Part shown: positions 43,644 through 55,689 of the stretch, piece after piece
How the letters are laid out: every line of letters starts with the position of its first letter
How positions within the stretch are numbered: position 1 is the first letter of the stretch
Source: Cycas panzhihuaensis
Lineage: Eukaryota; Cycadophyta
Assembly (NCBI GenBank): GCA_023213395.1
Contig: CM041465.1
Coordinates: 193,199,741-193,263,740 of the forward strand
DNA: 64,000 nucleotides
Direction of reading: 5' to 3'
Made by a program: the position numbers and the translations under genes
Notes under the pieces: generated by a model
The model's database searches: none
What the model was told of the DNA's origin: nothing
What the model saw: the letters and a program-made list of their open reading frames with translations, nothing else

Positions 43644-46260
43644 GGCTTCCAGGAGGAGGGCCCACTACTCGAGACAACTCCTCAAAACATCCATCAAGGA
43701 CATTCCTACAACAACAGTATGAAGCTCATCCACGATAGAGAAGGGCTTACCCTTCACGGTAGGCTGGGTAAGTTCCCTTTAGAAATCATAACGACCCGGG
43801 CATACAGGAATAGCCTTGGGGAAGAGAGGTATTTCTGGAGGAGGGTTCTCCAGAAGAGGGTCAGAAGGTGCAGAAAAAGAAGCACCTGCTGCTTCCTTGG
43901 CAGCTCGATACTATGTAAGGGCATAAGAAGGAGTCGCCTTGAGCAACTGGATCACCGTCTTCCCCTTATTCCAGGGCTGTGAAGGTGATGGGGTATAACG
44001 GCTAGGGGAACGGGAGGAAGAGGATGAATTCCTAGTGCTCTTCCCTTTATCACAGGAAGGATAGGAATTAGGTGATCTTCCTCGATTCCAGTTATTCTTG
44101 GTTTGGGCATTACGATCGCGTTCCCCATGTTGAGGGAATGGATCCTTGTGAATTGGTTGGTCCAAATTAGGCCTTGAGGCCCGTTTAGGGGAAGAGTCAC
44201 GTCGAGGGGCATCCTTAGGATGCTAGGCCCTACAACATGGGTCATCGTGGAAGCACTCCCCATGAATGGAGCACCACTTCTTCTCAAGTGGGGGATCTAA
44301 CCTCCTCGCTTAAGAGGACTGGGCATTTCCATTCCTGGGGAGGGGAGCTTAAGTTATTTGTTAGATGTTGGGGATGAAGGGGCTTAAAGCTTAAGCTCCT
44401 TCATCATACACTCAAACGAGCATATGGTTGATGTGAGGGGGTCTAAGGTCCTCTCATTCGAGTGAGAGGAAGACCTGGCAGGTTGTGAAGGTTTGGTATC
44501 TTTGGTTGAAGGTAGTGCCTCACGTCGCTATGAGGGCTTAAGACTTTTCTTAAGTCCGGCTTGGATCTCAATAGCCTCCAACATTAAGCACTTGGCGATC
44601 GAAGAGTTATATGTGGTTGCCCCCATTTTAAGGACTTCCACATGCACTTCAGGACAAAGTGCATTAATGAAGAGATCTCTCTTCAACTCCTTGGGCAATG
44701 TTACCTTAGTGGAGTGAAGTAAGTCATGGAATCGCTACACAAAGTCACGATTCAGTTCATCGTGACCTTGTTTGAGCGATAAGAGGGATTTCATTCTGCT
44801 CTCGAATGGATGGGCTACATCAAAATAGTTGATGAACTCATCCACCAATTATTGGAATGAATAAATGGAGTGGGCAGGGAGACGGTAGAACCATTTAAGG
44901 GTGTCATCCTGCAGGGATCATGGAAACAATTTTATTAGAATATGGTCGTATGCCCAGTAGTCTATGCACGCCATAGAGAAACTATGCACGTGCTCAACTG
45001 GGTCTTGTGATGAAGTTCTGTCAAATCTAGGAACTTCAGGAGGATGAGGTGGTAGATTGGTTCTTAATGCCTCAACGGATAAAGGTGTTGATCTATAGTC
45101 CATAAAGGGGCGTGCCCTTGCCTGGGCCATAGGATCAACAAATGACGTAGTAGGTAGTGAACAAGAAGTGGACGAGGGTGGCACACCCATCCCTCCTTGG
45201 GAAAACACCCCTTGCTGGGAGGAGACTTGAGGATAAGTGCCTTGGAAGGGAGTTAGGTTCCCTTGTGAAGGCACGACAAAAGGAATTACACTAGATGACA
45301 GAAAAGATGGATGTGGAACCGGGTTTTGCCCATATGGGCCACCTGTAGGTGGGGCAACCCCATATGGGTGTAGCAGATCTACCCCATAAGCTGGGAGGTG
45401 GCTTCCCCTACCCTGCCCCCAAGGTTGAGAAGTATACCCTAGGGGGATGTAAAAGAAAGCCCCAACAGATTGATTTTGAGGGTCCATGGGAGCGGGTCCC
45501 ACATGACTAATGGCTGAAGGGTTAGTAGGACTAGCAGGCCTACTAGGGAAAGTATGTGCCATATTAGGGGATGGTATATTGGTTTGGTTAGGGAAGGGTA
45601 TGCTAACCTTCAACTGAGGGAAAGACATACCGTGGGAAGATCTTGAAACGCTAGGACCTTGGCGAGGGATGGAAGGTGCAACATGTGTCCCCACAACGGG
45701 AATAGGGAAGGAGTGGGATATATGCATAGGCATGAAGGGGTTGGTTGTTACAGGAAGAGTAGATGAGGATGAGGAAGGCAGGGGAGGAGCAGAAGAAGAA
45801 GAGGCTCCTCCATGAAAAGCATCCTCAAACCATCTAGGACATGGTTAGAAGCAAGCAGCGCGACGACATTCATTAAAGGCTTCAACCACATCGGCCAGAG
45901 GGGTGTCTATGTGCTCGTAAGAGGTAGATGGGACCTCAAACGAAGTAGATCCCTCGGGACGTTCCTCATAAGAGTCACCAGCTAAGTGGTAAATCTCAAG
46001 AGGAAAAGACCCTTCTACCACATGGGTAGAGGGATGGGTGTCAAGCGTGTGATGTTGGTCACTCGGGTAATAAATAGGATCATCACCCTCTTGGGTGGAT
46101 CCCATAATAGAAGAAGGAAAATCATTGGTTTCCAAAGCTGAGGTGTGGTAGGCCCAATCAGAAGAGTATCCCTCCATAGTCAAATCAGAATCTGATAAAG
46201 GAAGAGGACGATACTCGGGGTCTTTTAACAATGGCGGTAGATCGCGTAAGCGATGAGAGA
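43644..46260 (-). pseudogene. G2 gag (broken)
   Basis: From the primer site: an acidic N-terminal part (46231-45845, SDSDLTMEGYSSDWAYH), a stop, then a long proline/serine-rich region (45733-45000) and the capsid core at about 45020-44590: PPEVPRFDRTSSQDPVEHVH, LFP*SLQDDTLKWFYRLP, LVDEFINYFDVAHPFESRMK, then LFINALCPEVHVEVLKMG. A cysteine/histidine cluster WCSIHGECFHDDPCC near 44280 takes the place of the zinc knuckle. A basic region with SSSSRSPSRYTPSPS (44020-43980) follows before protease. Stops and at least two frame changes break it. The true start is uncertain. Confidence 0.85.
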
Positions 46261-46410
46261 AACATCACATACAAGGTCAGCCAACACTGTTAGGAAAAGG
46301 AAAGGGCGATAAAGGCACATGTGTTAGGGAACACCCAATGAAGAGAATGAAGTAGGAAAAGAACCACAAAGAGGTAGCAAAACCAATGGAAGAGAGCGGA
46401 AACTAGCTCC
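46261..46410 (-). other. G2 leader between primer site and gag
   Basis: Short leader without coding motif. Confidence 0.5.
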
Positions 46411-46439
46411 CTTACTGGTAGTCCCCAGTATGGTCGCCA
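46411..46439 (-). other. G2 primer binding site, tRNA-Arg type
   Basis: On the minus strand, one base after the LTR, TGGCGACCATACTGGGGA. Tat and Ogre elements use a tRNA-Arg site of the form TGGCGACxxxxCTGGGGA. G0 has a diverged version at 21912. Confidence 0.85.
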
Positions 46440-46440
46440 G

Positions 46441-49156
46441 TGGATGCGCATCTATGGGATAGCTACCTAACTGAGTAGGAATGGTAAGAGCATTCAATGA
46501 CATAATTGAGAAAAGACCTACAAGTAGGGCAGATACCATGCAGGGCACCCTGTGCACCAAAGCGTGAGTTCGGGACCTACAAATAGAATCTAGCTACCTA
46601 GAAGTGGTTCCCCACTTCAAATAAGAAGAGAAGAGGCGTAGGGTTAGCCTAGGTTGACCTAAGGGAAGGATCCTCCCACCCTTGAATGGCTGGAAGGGGA
46701 AGGAGAGAACCCTTCAAAGGTTTCCCTAAAGCAGCGAGAAATGGGAAAAGGTAGGCAAATGAATGGCCTACGAATGGGATCCGCTTGGTTACCCAGTTAG
46801 GCAAAAAAACTGAGAGGGGGCACAAAGGAAATAACCAAAAGGAAAAGTTACAATGTGTGCAAGCAAACTTAACCAAGCAAGGCAAGTGGACGAAGCAAGA
46901 GGGAAGTTTGCAGGCAAAAAGGGGAAAAGGTGAAAGGGAAGGCTTCTTAAGACCTTTTTCTATAGCAAATAAAATGTAAGTAGTAAAGTAAACAAAGTAT
47001 AAATTAAGACAGAGGTTGACTTCCCTTCTCTTTCTGATGAGCTAATTACTATTGCACCAAAACACGAAAGAAAACAAGAGATGGGAGTAGAGCAAGAGTA
47101 TGTACCCAGAATAGAGGTGTGACGAAGTGACAGCATTCCCATGAGGCACTCGAAGTTGCTCCACAAGGCGCAGCGGACGTGAAGGATTACGGTAGACCAG
47201 AATGTGGGGCTCTCTTACCTTCCCTGAAAATAGTACTAAAGTACCAAGAAAGGAAAGGAAAGGAACAAAATGCTAGCAACAAATGAAATACGAAAGTAAA
47301 ACATAAATGGAAGCACTTACCCGTGAAGGAAGAAAGAGGAATGGATCCTTTACGTATTCCAAATACCTGCAAGTAAATGACAATATCCCCTTTTCTAGAG
47401 AAAGGGTGCTAGCATACAATGGAGAATCCTAACAATACATGTACATATGAGGCAAGCATAAACTTAAATACATGCACGTTAGTATTCAATATTACAATGA
47501 TAAACTGTAGCGGAAAATAACCAAAGTAAAAGATAAATAAACCGATAAGCCTCAGAGTGGCCCACCTCCCACAAGGAACAACCCTACTCTCCCTCAAGAA
47601 GCCATGGGGCAGTGACAGTATGGCTGTGTAAGAAGGCTGGAAATAGAGGTAACAAGAGTTGAAAAGTGCCTAAGAGGATCTACAACAAGCTGAGGTGCTA
47701 TGGGAAGCAAACCGGGTTGCCAGGGAAGAAGTTGGGCAAGGGACAAGTAGCTGAGGCTTATGTGAGTTGCCCAGATCAAGGTGCAAGCCCTCAAACTAGC
47801 GCTGCAACAAGTGACAACACTGATTTTAGTGGCTAAAAATGGCCTAACAAACCCTTGTTTGATTGCCAAGAGTAGCACGGGGCAAAAGGGAAGGTTTGGG
47901 GGGGTAAAGAGCCACTTGGGGAGTGTGGAAGGTGGTGCAGAATCTACCCAGCTCTCACCTGAACCCTATGTAACCCCTCTTTGCTGCTATCTTGAGCAAG
48001 AAACGTAGGAAATGAGGCTCTAATGGCAAAAAAAAGACAGCCCAAAACAAGGCAAGAGCAATCTTCAAAGATCAAAGCAAGGAGAGCTAGAAATGACATG
48101 CAAAATAGGGTATAAATTGGACAAGAAAGCAACTTAAACCAATGAATACCTGAGAAAGAGGAGGGAGGCCTTTTCCTCAGTCAAGAGCTGCTGAAAGAAG
48201 ACTGAGAAATCTGCTAAAGAGCTATGGAACAATAGGTTTGGAACCCCTGCTAATGCAGTTGAAGGAAACACCTGTACTTTGAGGATGCTTGATGGCTGCC
48301 TAAGCAAGAAAATGCTAAGATCTCTCCAAAGGGGCCCTCTCTAAGGCGTGTGAAGGGATGGGAAGATGTCCTAGCCATACCAAAGGAGAGCTAGGCACTA
48401 GAGGAGAGGTGCAGGTCCTGGAGCAGTAGGGAATAACAGAGCACATGGCGTTTTTCCTTGAGAAGCATTCAAAAATTGAGCAAAAAATCCTAAAAGGGAC
48501 TTAGAGAGGACTTAAATACCCAACCTAAACCCTAAATGAGCGATTGGGGCACAACTGGTGGTGAGTCAGTCATGAAACACGTGGTAGTTTCGCAATAAAT
48601 ACGAAATTGCCATGGTAGATTTTTTTAAAACAAACTTGAACAGTCGTCCCACATCAAATTTCGTGATCAGTAGAATTTGTGGCGATCTGGAATTTCATCA
48701 TGGACATGACCAGGGGATAGATCTGGCCTAGATAGCTAGCTTGGGCTGTGGGCCAATGATAAAAGAGGCTAATGGGGGGCTGAGACACCTACCCAAGGGT
48801 AGACAAGCCAATAAACAAGTCAAGAAAAGCAAAAATAGGTCTCAAAAGATGTGGCAAGTCAACCAAATAATGACAGGTCATCACACGGGCAGCGGTGACA
48901 TGAGCCAAATGGGTCTCGAAGTGAGTAGGGCAGAATGTGGGAAGTGGAATAGCCACTGGGGTGCCACACTCACTAAGAATGTGCCCCCGCTATAGTCGTC
49001 ATAGGCTGAATAAGTGTAAATGATGACAAGATCATCTACGAGATCATAACATGCAAGCACACACTCATCTCAAAAGAAAGCAATGATAAGGTGAAAAGCA
49101 TACCTGCACTTACCTGAGTCAACCACTCCGTATTCGTTCCCGGAAGCCAGGAAACA
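46441..49156 (-). repeat. G2 5' LTR
   Basis: Starts tggatgcgcatct and ends ccaggaaaca on the plus strand. Open frames inside are not genes. Confidence 0.95.
48511..48520 (-). promoter_or_regulatory. Candidate TATA box in G2 5' LTR
   Basis: On the minus strand GGTATTTAAG; the same decamer is kept in the 3' LTR at 34570-34579. It is a weak TATA-like match in a region preserved in both LTRs. Confidence 0.35.
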
Positions 49157-49161
49157 GAGGC

Positions 49162-50362
49162 TAATGACATGTTTATAGGAGAGATCATCGATATTGACTT
49201 AGAGTTAGATGACACTCCAAGGACAACTCCATAATAAGTACAAACTATGACTCTGAGAAATTTATTTGCTAAAACATATAAATTATAGTAGACTTCCTTC
49301 TCTGTAATGAGGATAAATTACAAATTCAAAAATCTATATTATCCAATGAGCTAAAACTATGGACAATATCCTTCTTTAAATACTCTCTATGTTCCTTTGG
49401 TTTTCTCTCACTTGTATCAAGTAATATTCTATTAACCATATAAGTCTACTACCTTCTTTTGGCATAAGCATTAGTTGTTAGAATCATTTTTTATTACTAT
49501 CTTTTATCTTTTCTATTTTGAGCTCCAAACTCAAAAGAGAACTTTTGCCCTGAGTCTCATCCTTGATAGTCATTTATAATATAAGATCTATTTAATCAGC
49601 TTCAGTTATTATACCAGTTAATTAATCTGCTTTTTATGACTTTCCTTTTACCTTACAGGTTTCTTATTCATTATATATAGTTCCATTTTTCTTTTATCTT
49701 CTTTTTTAATCCTTGGTTTCTTTTATTTACACTCTTGAAGTGAATACTTATTCTATTGCCTTTCCTATATGATTGAAGATATCATGATTTAGATTTCCTT
49801 TATTTCCCTATAGTTCAATCCTTAAGAAGTTTAGTTGCCCTAATTCTATGTTGGTTTCATTAAAAAGGAATAATCCTCATTGCATTGAGAAGGGATATGT
49901 TATAATTAGATTAGTCTCAAATCTTCTCTCTTGTAAATATTAAAAAGAAGTTGAAAAAAAGATAAAATAAAAAAAGAAAATAAATAAGAAAAGATAAGAG
50001 ATAGATAGATAGAGAGAGAGAGAGAGAAGTTTAAAAATACTATTATTACCATTCTCTTATAATCTAGGGCAAGTCATGTGATGGCTTTGTCCCCATCTAT
50101 ATTCACTATAGGTTGGGTTCATTTGGGTAGGTCACTTAGGATTTTTAGATCTGCCTATTTGTGTCTACTGTGGCCTAAATTATGATCAAACCTGGTTTGA
50201 CATCTCTTAGATTACTAGATTATTATTCTAGTTATGATATTATGCTTTATCCCTTGTAGTTGAAACCTTTTTCCTATTATTTTATACTAACTCCTCCTTA
50301 ATTAATTCCCATGATTTTTTTTATTAATCACTTCATCTCCAAATTTAGTTCCTATCTTTTTC
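49162..50362 (+). pseudogene. G0 pol remnant after G2, RT missing
   Basis: The first 60 bases continue the G0 polyprotein (NDMFIGEIIDIDLELDDTP), then recognisable coding sequence ends. No RT, RNase H or integrase motif is found before the second RNase H at 50363. The rest is AT-rich with degenerate frames and a GATA/GA microsatellite near 50001-50030. A large deletion or non-autonomous origin is likely. Confidence 0.6.
50001..50030. repeat. GATA then GA microsatellite
   Basis: Three GATA units then about seven GA units. Confidence 0.85.
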
Positions 50363-50800
50363 ATGGCATTGAGTTTATTCACTGATGGAGATAGTAGAGG
50401 TGACCCAAGACTGTTTGCTATTGTATAGGTGATATATAGTCAATCAGGGAACTTCCTCTCCTTTATTAGTTTATTTTTATCTAAAGCAACCAATAATGGA
50501 GCTACGTATTCTGCTATTATAAGAGCTTTATTAGAGATTTCTCAATTCTATGATGGTCCTAATATTATCTATTTTGATTCTCAAGTTATTATTTATCAAT
50601 TGGTTAGTACTTATCAAATCCACTCTCCATAACTTCTTACCCTTTACCATCAAGCTTCATTATTGATATCCTTTCTTACTTTTGTTACCATCTAGTTTAT
50701 CCCAAAATCCTTTAACATTGAAGCAGATTCTCTAGTTTGGTTTATCCTAGATAACTACCTTAGGTAGATTTTATCCTATGCTTTGGACACCTTACTCCAG
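50363..50800 (+). pseudogene. G0 second RNase H (aRNH)
   Basis: Starting at ATG 50363: MALSLFTDGDSRGDPRLFAI, a TAG at 50426, then VIYSQSGN. It aligns with the G2 domain: first Asp in FTDGDS, ATNNGATYSAIIRAL where the catalytic Glu has become Gly, FDSQVII with the second Asp, and near 50725 NIEADSLVWFIL with the last Asp kept. The frame ends at TAA 50630 and continues in shifted form to about 50800. It would degrade RNA of RNA-DNA hybrids if whole; the loss of the Glu and the stops make it inactive. It is the only pol-type domain left in G0. Confidence 0.8.
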
Positions 50801-51786
50801 AATGAGTATAAACTACCACTTTATAAAAAGTCTAAACTATGGTATTTTAAGGTAGGGGTATGAGTTATGTGAAGATTAAGTTGATATATTTGAGATAAGA
50901 TATAGTGTTAGAAAAGATAGACCCATATGGGAATCGTGGGATAAGGAGGATCTTAGTAGGTGGTAAGTCCCTAAAAGCCTCTTGCCCCTATAAGGAATCC
51001 TAAATACTAAAAAAACTAGTTGTTTATCAAGTGAAACACATCTTTCATTTTATAAACAACATATTTTTCTTTAGATATATTATATGAATATAAGTTTTAG
51101 TCCATGTTTATATAATCTATCATGACTATGATGTGAGTGATATAAGACTTTCTTCTTTAGGAAGCTTGTGTTGTTCCATCTTTTATACTTATAAATTTAC
51201 TACCATTTATTTTTTCAAATAGTTTTAAGTTTATAAGAATAAAATTGTTAAATCTTTTCTATCTATTCCCTCTTATGCTTTGACCTATTCTTCTTTTCCT
51301 TTCTTATTTCTTATACTTATATTTTTCAAGGGCTCCTTTACTCCAAAATGAGTATAAACTATCATGTATAATCTAATTAGATAATAATAATAAATAAGAA
51401 AAAAAAAGAAGGAAAAAAGAAAAGAAAACTTTATATGTTTTCATGGACATTCACAATGATGAGTTTATATTATATGTAATATATGATTAGGGGAAAAAGT
51501 AGGGAAAGAGTTTAGAGACAACCATTCATCTACACATTTACACAAATAATAGTGGTGTGTCTGTATGTGTGTGTGTGTATATACATGACAAAAGTACTAC
51601 ATGGCCATCATAAAGTACATCTACCATTCTATGGCTAATATGCAAAATCATATAAGGTTATAGGATGCCCCTACTATCTCCTACCAATATAAGGTCTACC
51701 CTCATCTCTATGGACCATGGTGAGACTCCCCTTATCCTCCTACTAGTAATACTCTTTCATCTTAACCTAGAGCTTATCTACCCTAC
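50801..51786 (+). other. G0 3' region before TR-GAG2, no gene seen
   Basis: AT-rich with a GT-type run at about 51562-51580 and repeated atgagtataaacta motifs (50815, 51348) like those of the minisatellite at 57000. No coding frame recognised. Confidence 0.4.
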
Positions 51787-51791
51787 TATAT

Positions 51792-52121
51792 TATTGGAAA
51801 AATAATATAAGGAGTGTAGAGCAAAGTAGGTATTCACATGCTAATCCATCATGAGAAAACATAAGAAAAGTATATATTATTCAATCCATCTTACAAGAGT
51901 ATATCCAAAATCTAAATATTGGTGATATCTAAAGACACCAAGGTCGAATAACCCTAGAAATAAATAGTTGTGACGGAGGACGGAAACTTCCTCAAGCTCT
52001 AAAATTTAAACAACAATAAAATAATATTTAACTCAAGTTAAAGTTAACCTTACTTGACTTACCTTGTGTATGCTCAAATGTATAAAAGGTAGGAGTGGGG
52101 TGATGAGCATTAATCCCAACA
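51792..52121 (-). repeat. TR-GAG2 3' LTR
   Basis: Starts tattggaaaaata (TG mutated to TA) and ends aatcccaaca. Followed by ttctccccctt, the complement of the polypurine tract. Confidence 0.9.
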
Positions 52122-52204
52122 TTCTCCCCCTTAATAATCATAACCATCATTTTTCATTTGTCCTTGAACTTGTGGTACTTATATTTAAAAATGACTTTGA
52201 AAAC

Positions 52205-52834
52205 TTATACTTTAGTTTGGTAATTAACATGCTTAAAAATGATAACTTGCTTTGTTATTTTATCACCAATGTGTGTTTTTTCAAAATCATGTAGTGATAG
52301 TAGCTTCCAAGTAGGTCTTGTTGATGTAGCTTGATGTGAATGAATGATAATTCCTTTGTATTGATCTTGGTCCTTTATTAGAGTTAAGTTCTTGATACAT
52401 ATGATCTCATCAAAGGTAATACTACAATCATTATTTTCAATGAAATCTATATTAATACAAGAAATGTTAATCTTTTCTTCACATGGTACTTGCTCTACTA
52501 TCTGCCTCATAGGAAAAGAGTCATCAATATAGTTATTAAAATTGAAATCAAGGGAATTTCCCCCATAAAGTAAATCCAATATGTTCTATACTAATTTGGA
52601 AGTAGTTATTTCTAAAACATTTGAAAATATATTATCATCTAAGCTATAAAATAGAAATGCAAGGACTTCATTATCCCTTTTTAAGTATTCTTTATTGTTA
52701 GGTTCATATCCATCCTTGATATATATCTAAAGGTTATTTGGCATTAAGTGAGCTTTTATAAAAGTCCTCTAAAGTTGAAAATCATTCCCATTAAATACTG
52801 GTAAACTAATATTGTTTAAATTCATTGTCATCAT
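52205..52834 (-). pseudogene. TR-GAG2 gag (copia type)
   Basis: From ATG 52834: MMTMNLNNISLPVFNGNDFQ, then stops where tryptophan is expected (after QL and NNL). It goes on with AFLFYSLDDNIFSNVLEITT and SKLV*NILDLLYGGNSL, the part of the UBN2/copia gag family that reads ALPDEVFxxVxxxxSAKEAWDxLxxxYGG. The last 124 codons (52579-52205) are open and end near the 3' LTR. There is no zinc knuckle. It differs from normal copia gags by lacking any pol behind it. It matches the relic at 1-422. Confidence 0.75.
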
Positions 52835-55329
52835 ATAAATGCTTTAGTACATAATCAACAATATGGCTTTTAATGAATGTTCAAATGAAAGTATGATGAA
52901 AGAACTTTTTAAAGACACAATGAGTATGAGAAAGACATGATCAATATGGTATTCTTCTTCAAATAAACTAGGAATATGAGCTAGTATACAAACTAGTATT
53001 TTAACTTGATATATTTTGTTGAAAGAAACAAGAAACTATATGCTTCTTTAATGTTTTGAAATGCAAACTAAACTTTGTAGCTTTTAGTGATTTTGAGATA
53101 AATAAACAATGGTATTTTGCAACTAAGCTTTGTAGCTTTCAAATGAATAAGAACTAAAGTCTTTAATAATAAAAAAAAAAGATGACTTCTTTGTCAAATT
53201 ATGCAAGATAAAGAGAATGCCTAATTATTCCTTTGTAGAGTAAAATAACTATATGAAAACATAAAATTTCTAAGTAGAAAATTTACTTAAAGTAATAGAA
53301 ATACTAGAAAGTTATATGTATTCAATTAATAATGTAAGAAATAAATAGATTTAATATAGATTATACCGTTTATTGAATTTGCACCACTTAGGTCACTGAA
53401 AGCTCAAAGTATTAAAAAAGATAACTCTTGGCTATAAAACAACTTTAAAATATATACAAGGACCAATAGTAATAAATAATGATTCAAGTATAATCCTTTA
53501 AAATAATAAAATTCTTAAAAAGTTATAAAAAAATATGACTATCTAGGCTTAACAAGAAACTCAAGTTAACTAGCTTTAAAAACCTACAAAATGATGTTAA
53601 AATGTAATAAAAGTGATTCTAATATGTAGTACACTAAATTACCTTTCAAACAAATCTAATAGTTCAAAAAATAGAGTTCATATAACAAAATTATTGTAGA
53701 AATTGTAAATAGACCTCTTTATGGCTAGTAAGATAATAGTTAAAAGAAAGGGTCACTTTGACTAATTAAAACTTAACCAAAACAATCTCAAATTTGGTAA
53801 ATAATACTTTTATGTTGTAGCACTCTAAGATATGGTCTCAATGAGACCAATTTCACCAAAATCTGATAAGCCAATGATGAGATACACTATTAAATGTGAT
53901 AGTGTCTTTTTGGGTAAATTTATAAAGAAGACTTTAACAAATCAAAGTAGCCCCTTTTAATAATTGGGGTACACAGTCATATGGGGCTATTTTAAACCAA
54001 AATATAGATAATAATGAGGGAAGTAAACATCAAACAACCAAAATATATCCATCAATCGATGAAGGCACCCAAAGTAAAGAAAGTCTCTTGAAAAATGAAT
54101 AAATTAGTCTCTCAAAGAACTTAATAAGAGGTCACGTGCAGAACTAAAGTAAGGGCTAAACATAAATGGGGCTAATCTCTTTTTTTAAAACATAGATTTC
54201 AAATATTATAAACAATAATTTCATTTCATTAACCTTTATAACATTAAGGCAATAAATTATATTGATTTAATATAACAAATCAATATGAAAAAATTAAAAT
54301 TTTTAATGCATGGAGGCCAAGTGACATATGTGATGACATAGAGGGTGATTCAGAGTAAATCTGATATCTATAATCAATTAGAGAGGTGTAGATAGGGGTT
54401 TCAAGGTGTTGTGGACTTAAATCTAGAGTTGGAATAAGCAAAAATAAATAAAAAACATTGATTTTTGGCTTTTTTGAGAAGGTATATGGCGATGAATAGT
54501 CAATAGGAAAACTTGAAAATAGAGAGAAGATCAAGCTAGAACAATCACTAAGAGTAGTCCAAAACCTTCTATTTTTCTTAATGAATAGGGGCACCTAGCT
54601 TTATAGGCCTAAAACATTAAAAAATTTAAAAAACTATTTGTTTTAAATGAAAAACAAAGGGAAAAATAAGGAAAAGCCTAAATAAAGAAGTTTTGATGAC
54701 TCAAACTCTTCACTGGATGCACATATCCTCACAAAACTTGAAAGGTAGATAGATATATCTAATGAATAAAAGTTGGTAAAATTTCATGATCAATAGTTGC
54801 CTGCAGAGTTAAAATGATCCTCTAGACCAAAAATGACTAAAAATGGATATGTGTTCACTTAAGAGTAATATCTCATAGCACAATCAACGAAACAAAGTGA
54901 AATCTTTTCTAGTAGTTAGATAACTCAGTTGTGAGTAGAACAAGTAGTCATATGCTATGGTTCTGAGTAGTGTAAGGAGCATGAGCCAGTTCTAAAATGA
55001 TAAATAATAGTTCCAAAAATAACATAATAAGAACTAACATAATAAAATAGAATATTAATAAATAAAAATAAATTTTTGTAACGTTTAAATACCTTTGACA
55101 AAATAATATCACCTCATACTAGAAAATAGCTATGATAATGTTCAGAAAATGGCTGTGAGACTCCCATAATAAATGTTTGCTCTAACATACAAATAATGTC
55201 AAGATCTAGCTTGAAAAATGTAGGCCCAAATATCTCAAATATGCTAAGATCTATGTTAAATGTTGTAAGAAATATGAGTGCCAAATGCTATAAGACAAGA
55301 TATGAGCTCCAAATATTATAAGATCTAAG
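52835..55329 (-). other. TR-GAG2 leader, no gene seen
   Basis: About 2.5 kb, AT-rich. The left 1.4 kb corresponds to 423-2050 in TR-GAG1; the right part is different and has repeated agatct and atgagctcc-like words near the primer site. The 104-codon frame at 54280-54594 has no recognised domain. Confidence 0.5.
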
Positions 55330-55342
55330 CTTTAATACTAAA
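55330..55342 (-). other. TR-GAG2 primer binding site (diverged)
   Basis: On the minus strand TTTAGTATTAAAGC, two changes from the initiator-Met site TTTGGTATCAGAGC (with one more in the core). Confidence 0.55.
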
Positions 55343-55677
55343 TGTTGGAAAAATAATATAAGAAGTGCAGAGGAGAGCAAGTATTCACATGTTAATCCAT
55401 CATGAGAAAATATAAGCAAAGTGTGTATTATTCAATCCATCTTATGAGAGTACATCAAGTTTCCAAATATTGGTGGTATGTAAAGACACCAAGGTTGAAT
55501 AACCCCAAAAATAAATAGTGGTGAGAGAGGAGGAAAACCTCCTCAACCTCTAAAATTTAAACAATATTAAAATAATATTTAACTCAAGTTAACATTAACT
55601 TTGCCTGACTTACCTTAACATGTATGCACTCATATGTATAAAATGTGGGAGTGGGGTGACGAGCATTAACCTAAACA
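55343..55677 (-). repeat. TR-GAG2 5' LTR
   Basis: Starts tgttggaaaaataat, ends aacctaaaca, followed by TATAT. Confidence 0.9.
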
Positions 55678-55689
55678 TATATCATGGTG

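Larger units (their letters stand above)
32488..49156 (-). mobile_element. G2: 16.7-kb Tat-lineage Ty3/gypsy element
   Basis: LTRs of 2731 and 2716 bp (32488-35218 and 46441-49156, TGGATG to AAACA on the plus strand) with exact target duplication GAGGC (32483-32487 and 49157-49161). On the minus strand: 5' LTR, tRNA-Arg-type primer site, proline-rich gag, protease, RT, RNase H, deleted integrase, a region with an antisense ORF, a second RNase H, polypurine tract, 3' LTR. Large LTRs, the tRNA-Arg primer, the extra RNase H and the antisense ORF are all known traits of the Tat lineage. It is clearly less AT-rich than its surroundings. LTR starts differ at about 24 of 222 bases by hand. Confidence 0.95.
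51792..55677 (-). mobile_element. TR-GAG2: complete gag-only LTR retrotransposon
   Basis: LTRs of 330 and 335 bp (51792-52121 and 55343-55677) flanked by the exact target duplication TATAT (51787-51791 and 55678-55682). On the minus strand: 5' LTR, primer-site relic, a 2.5-kb non-coding leader, a copia-type gag close to the 3' end, polypurine tract (AAGGGGGAGAA), 3' LTR. There is no protease, integrase or RT. That layout is that of TR-GAG elements, non-autonomous elements that keep only gag. It is nested in G0. TR-GAG1 at the window start is a relative. Confidence 0.85.

Noticed and set aside
54280-54594. 104-codon minus-strand frame in the TR-GAG2 leader as an extra gene
   Set aside because: No domain, no counterpart in TR-GAG1, and AT-rich composition makes chance frames likely.
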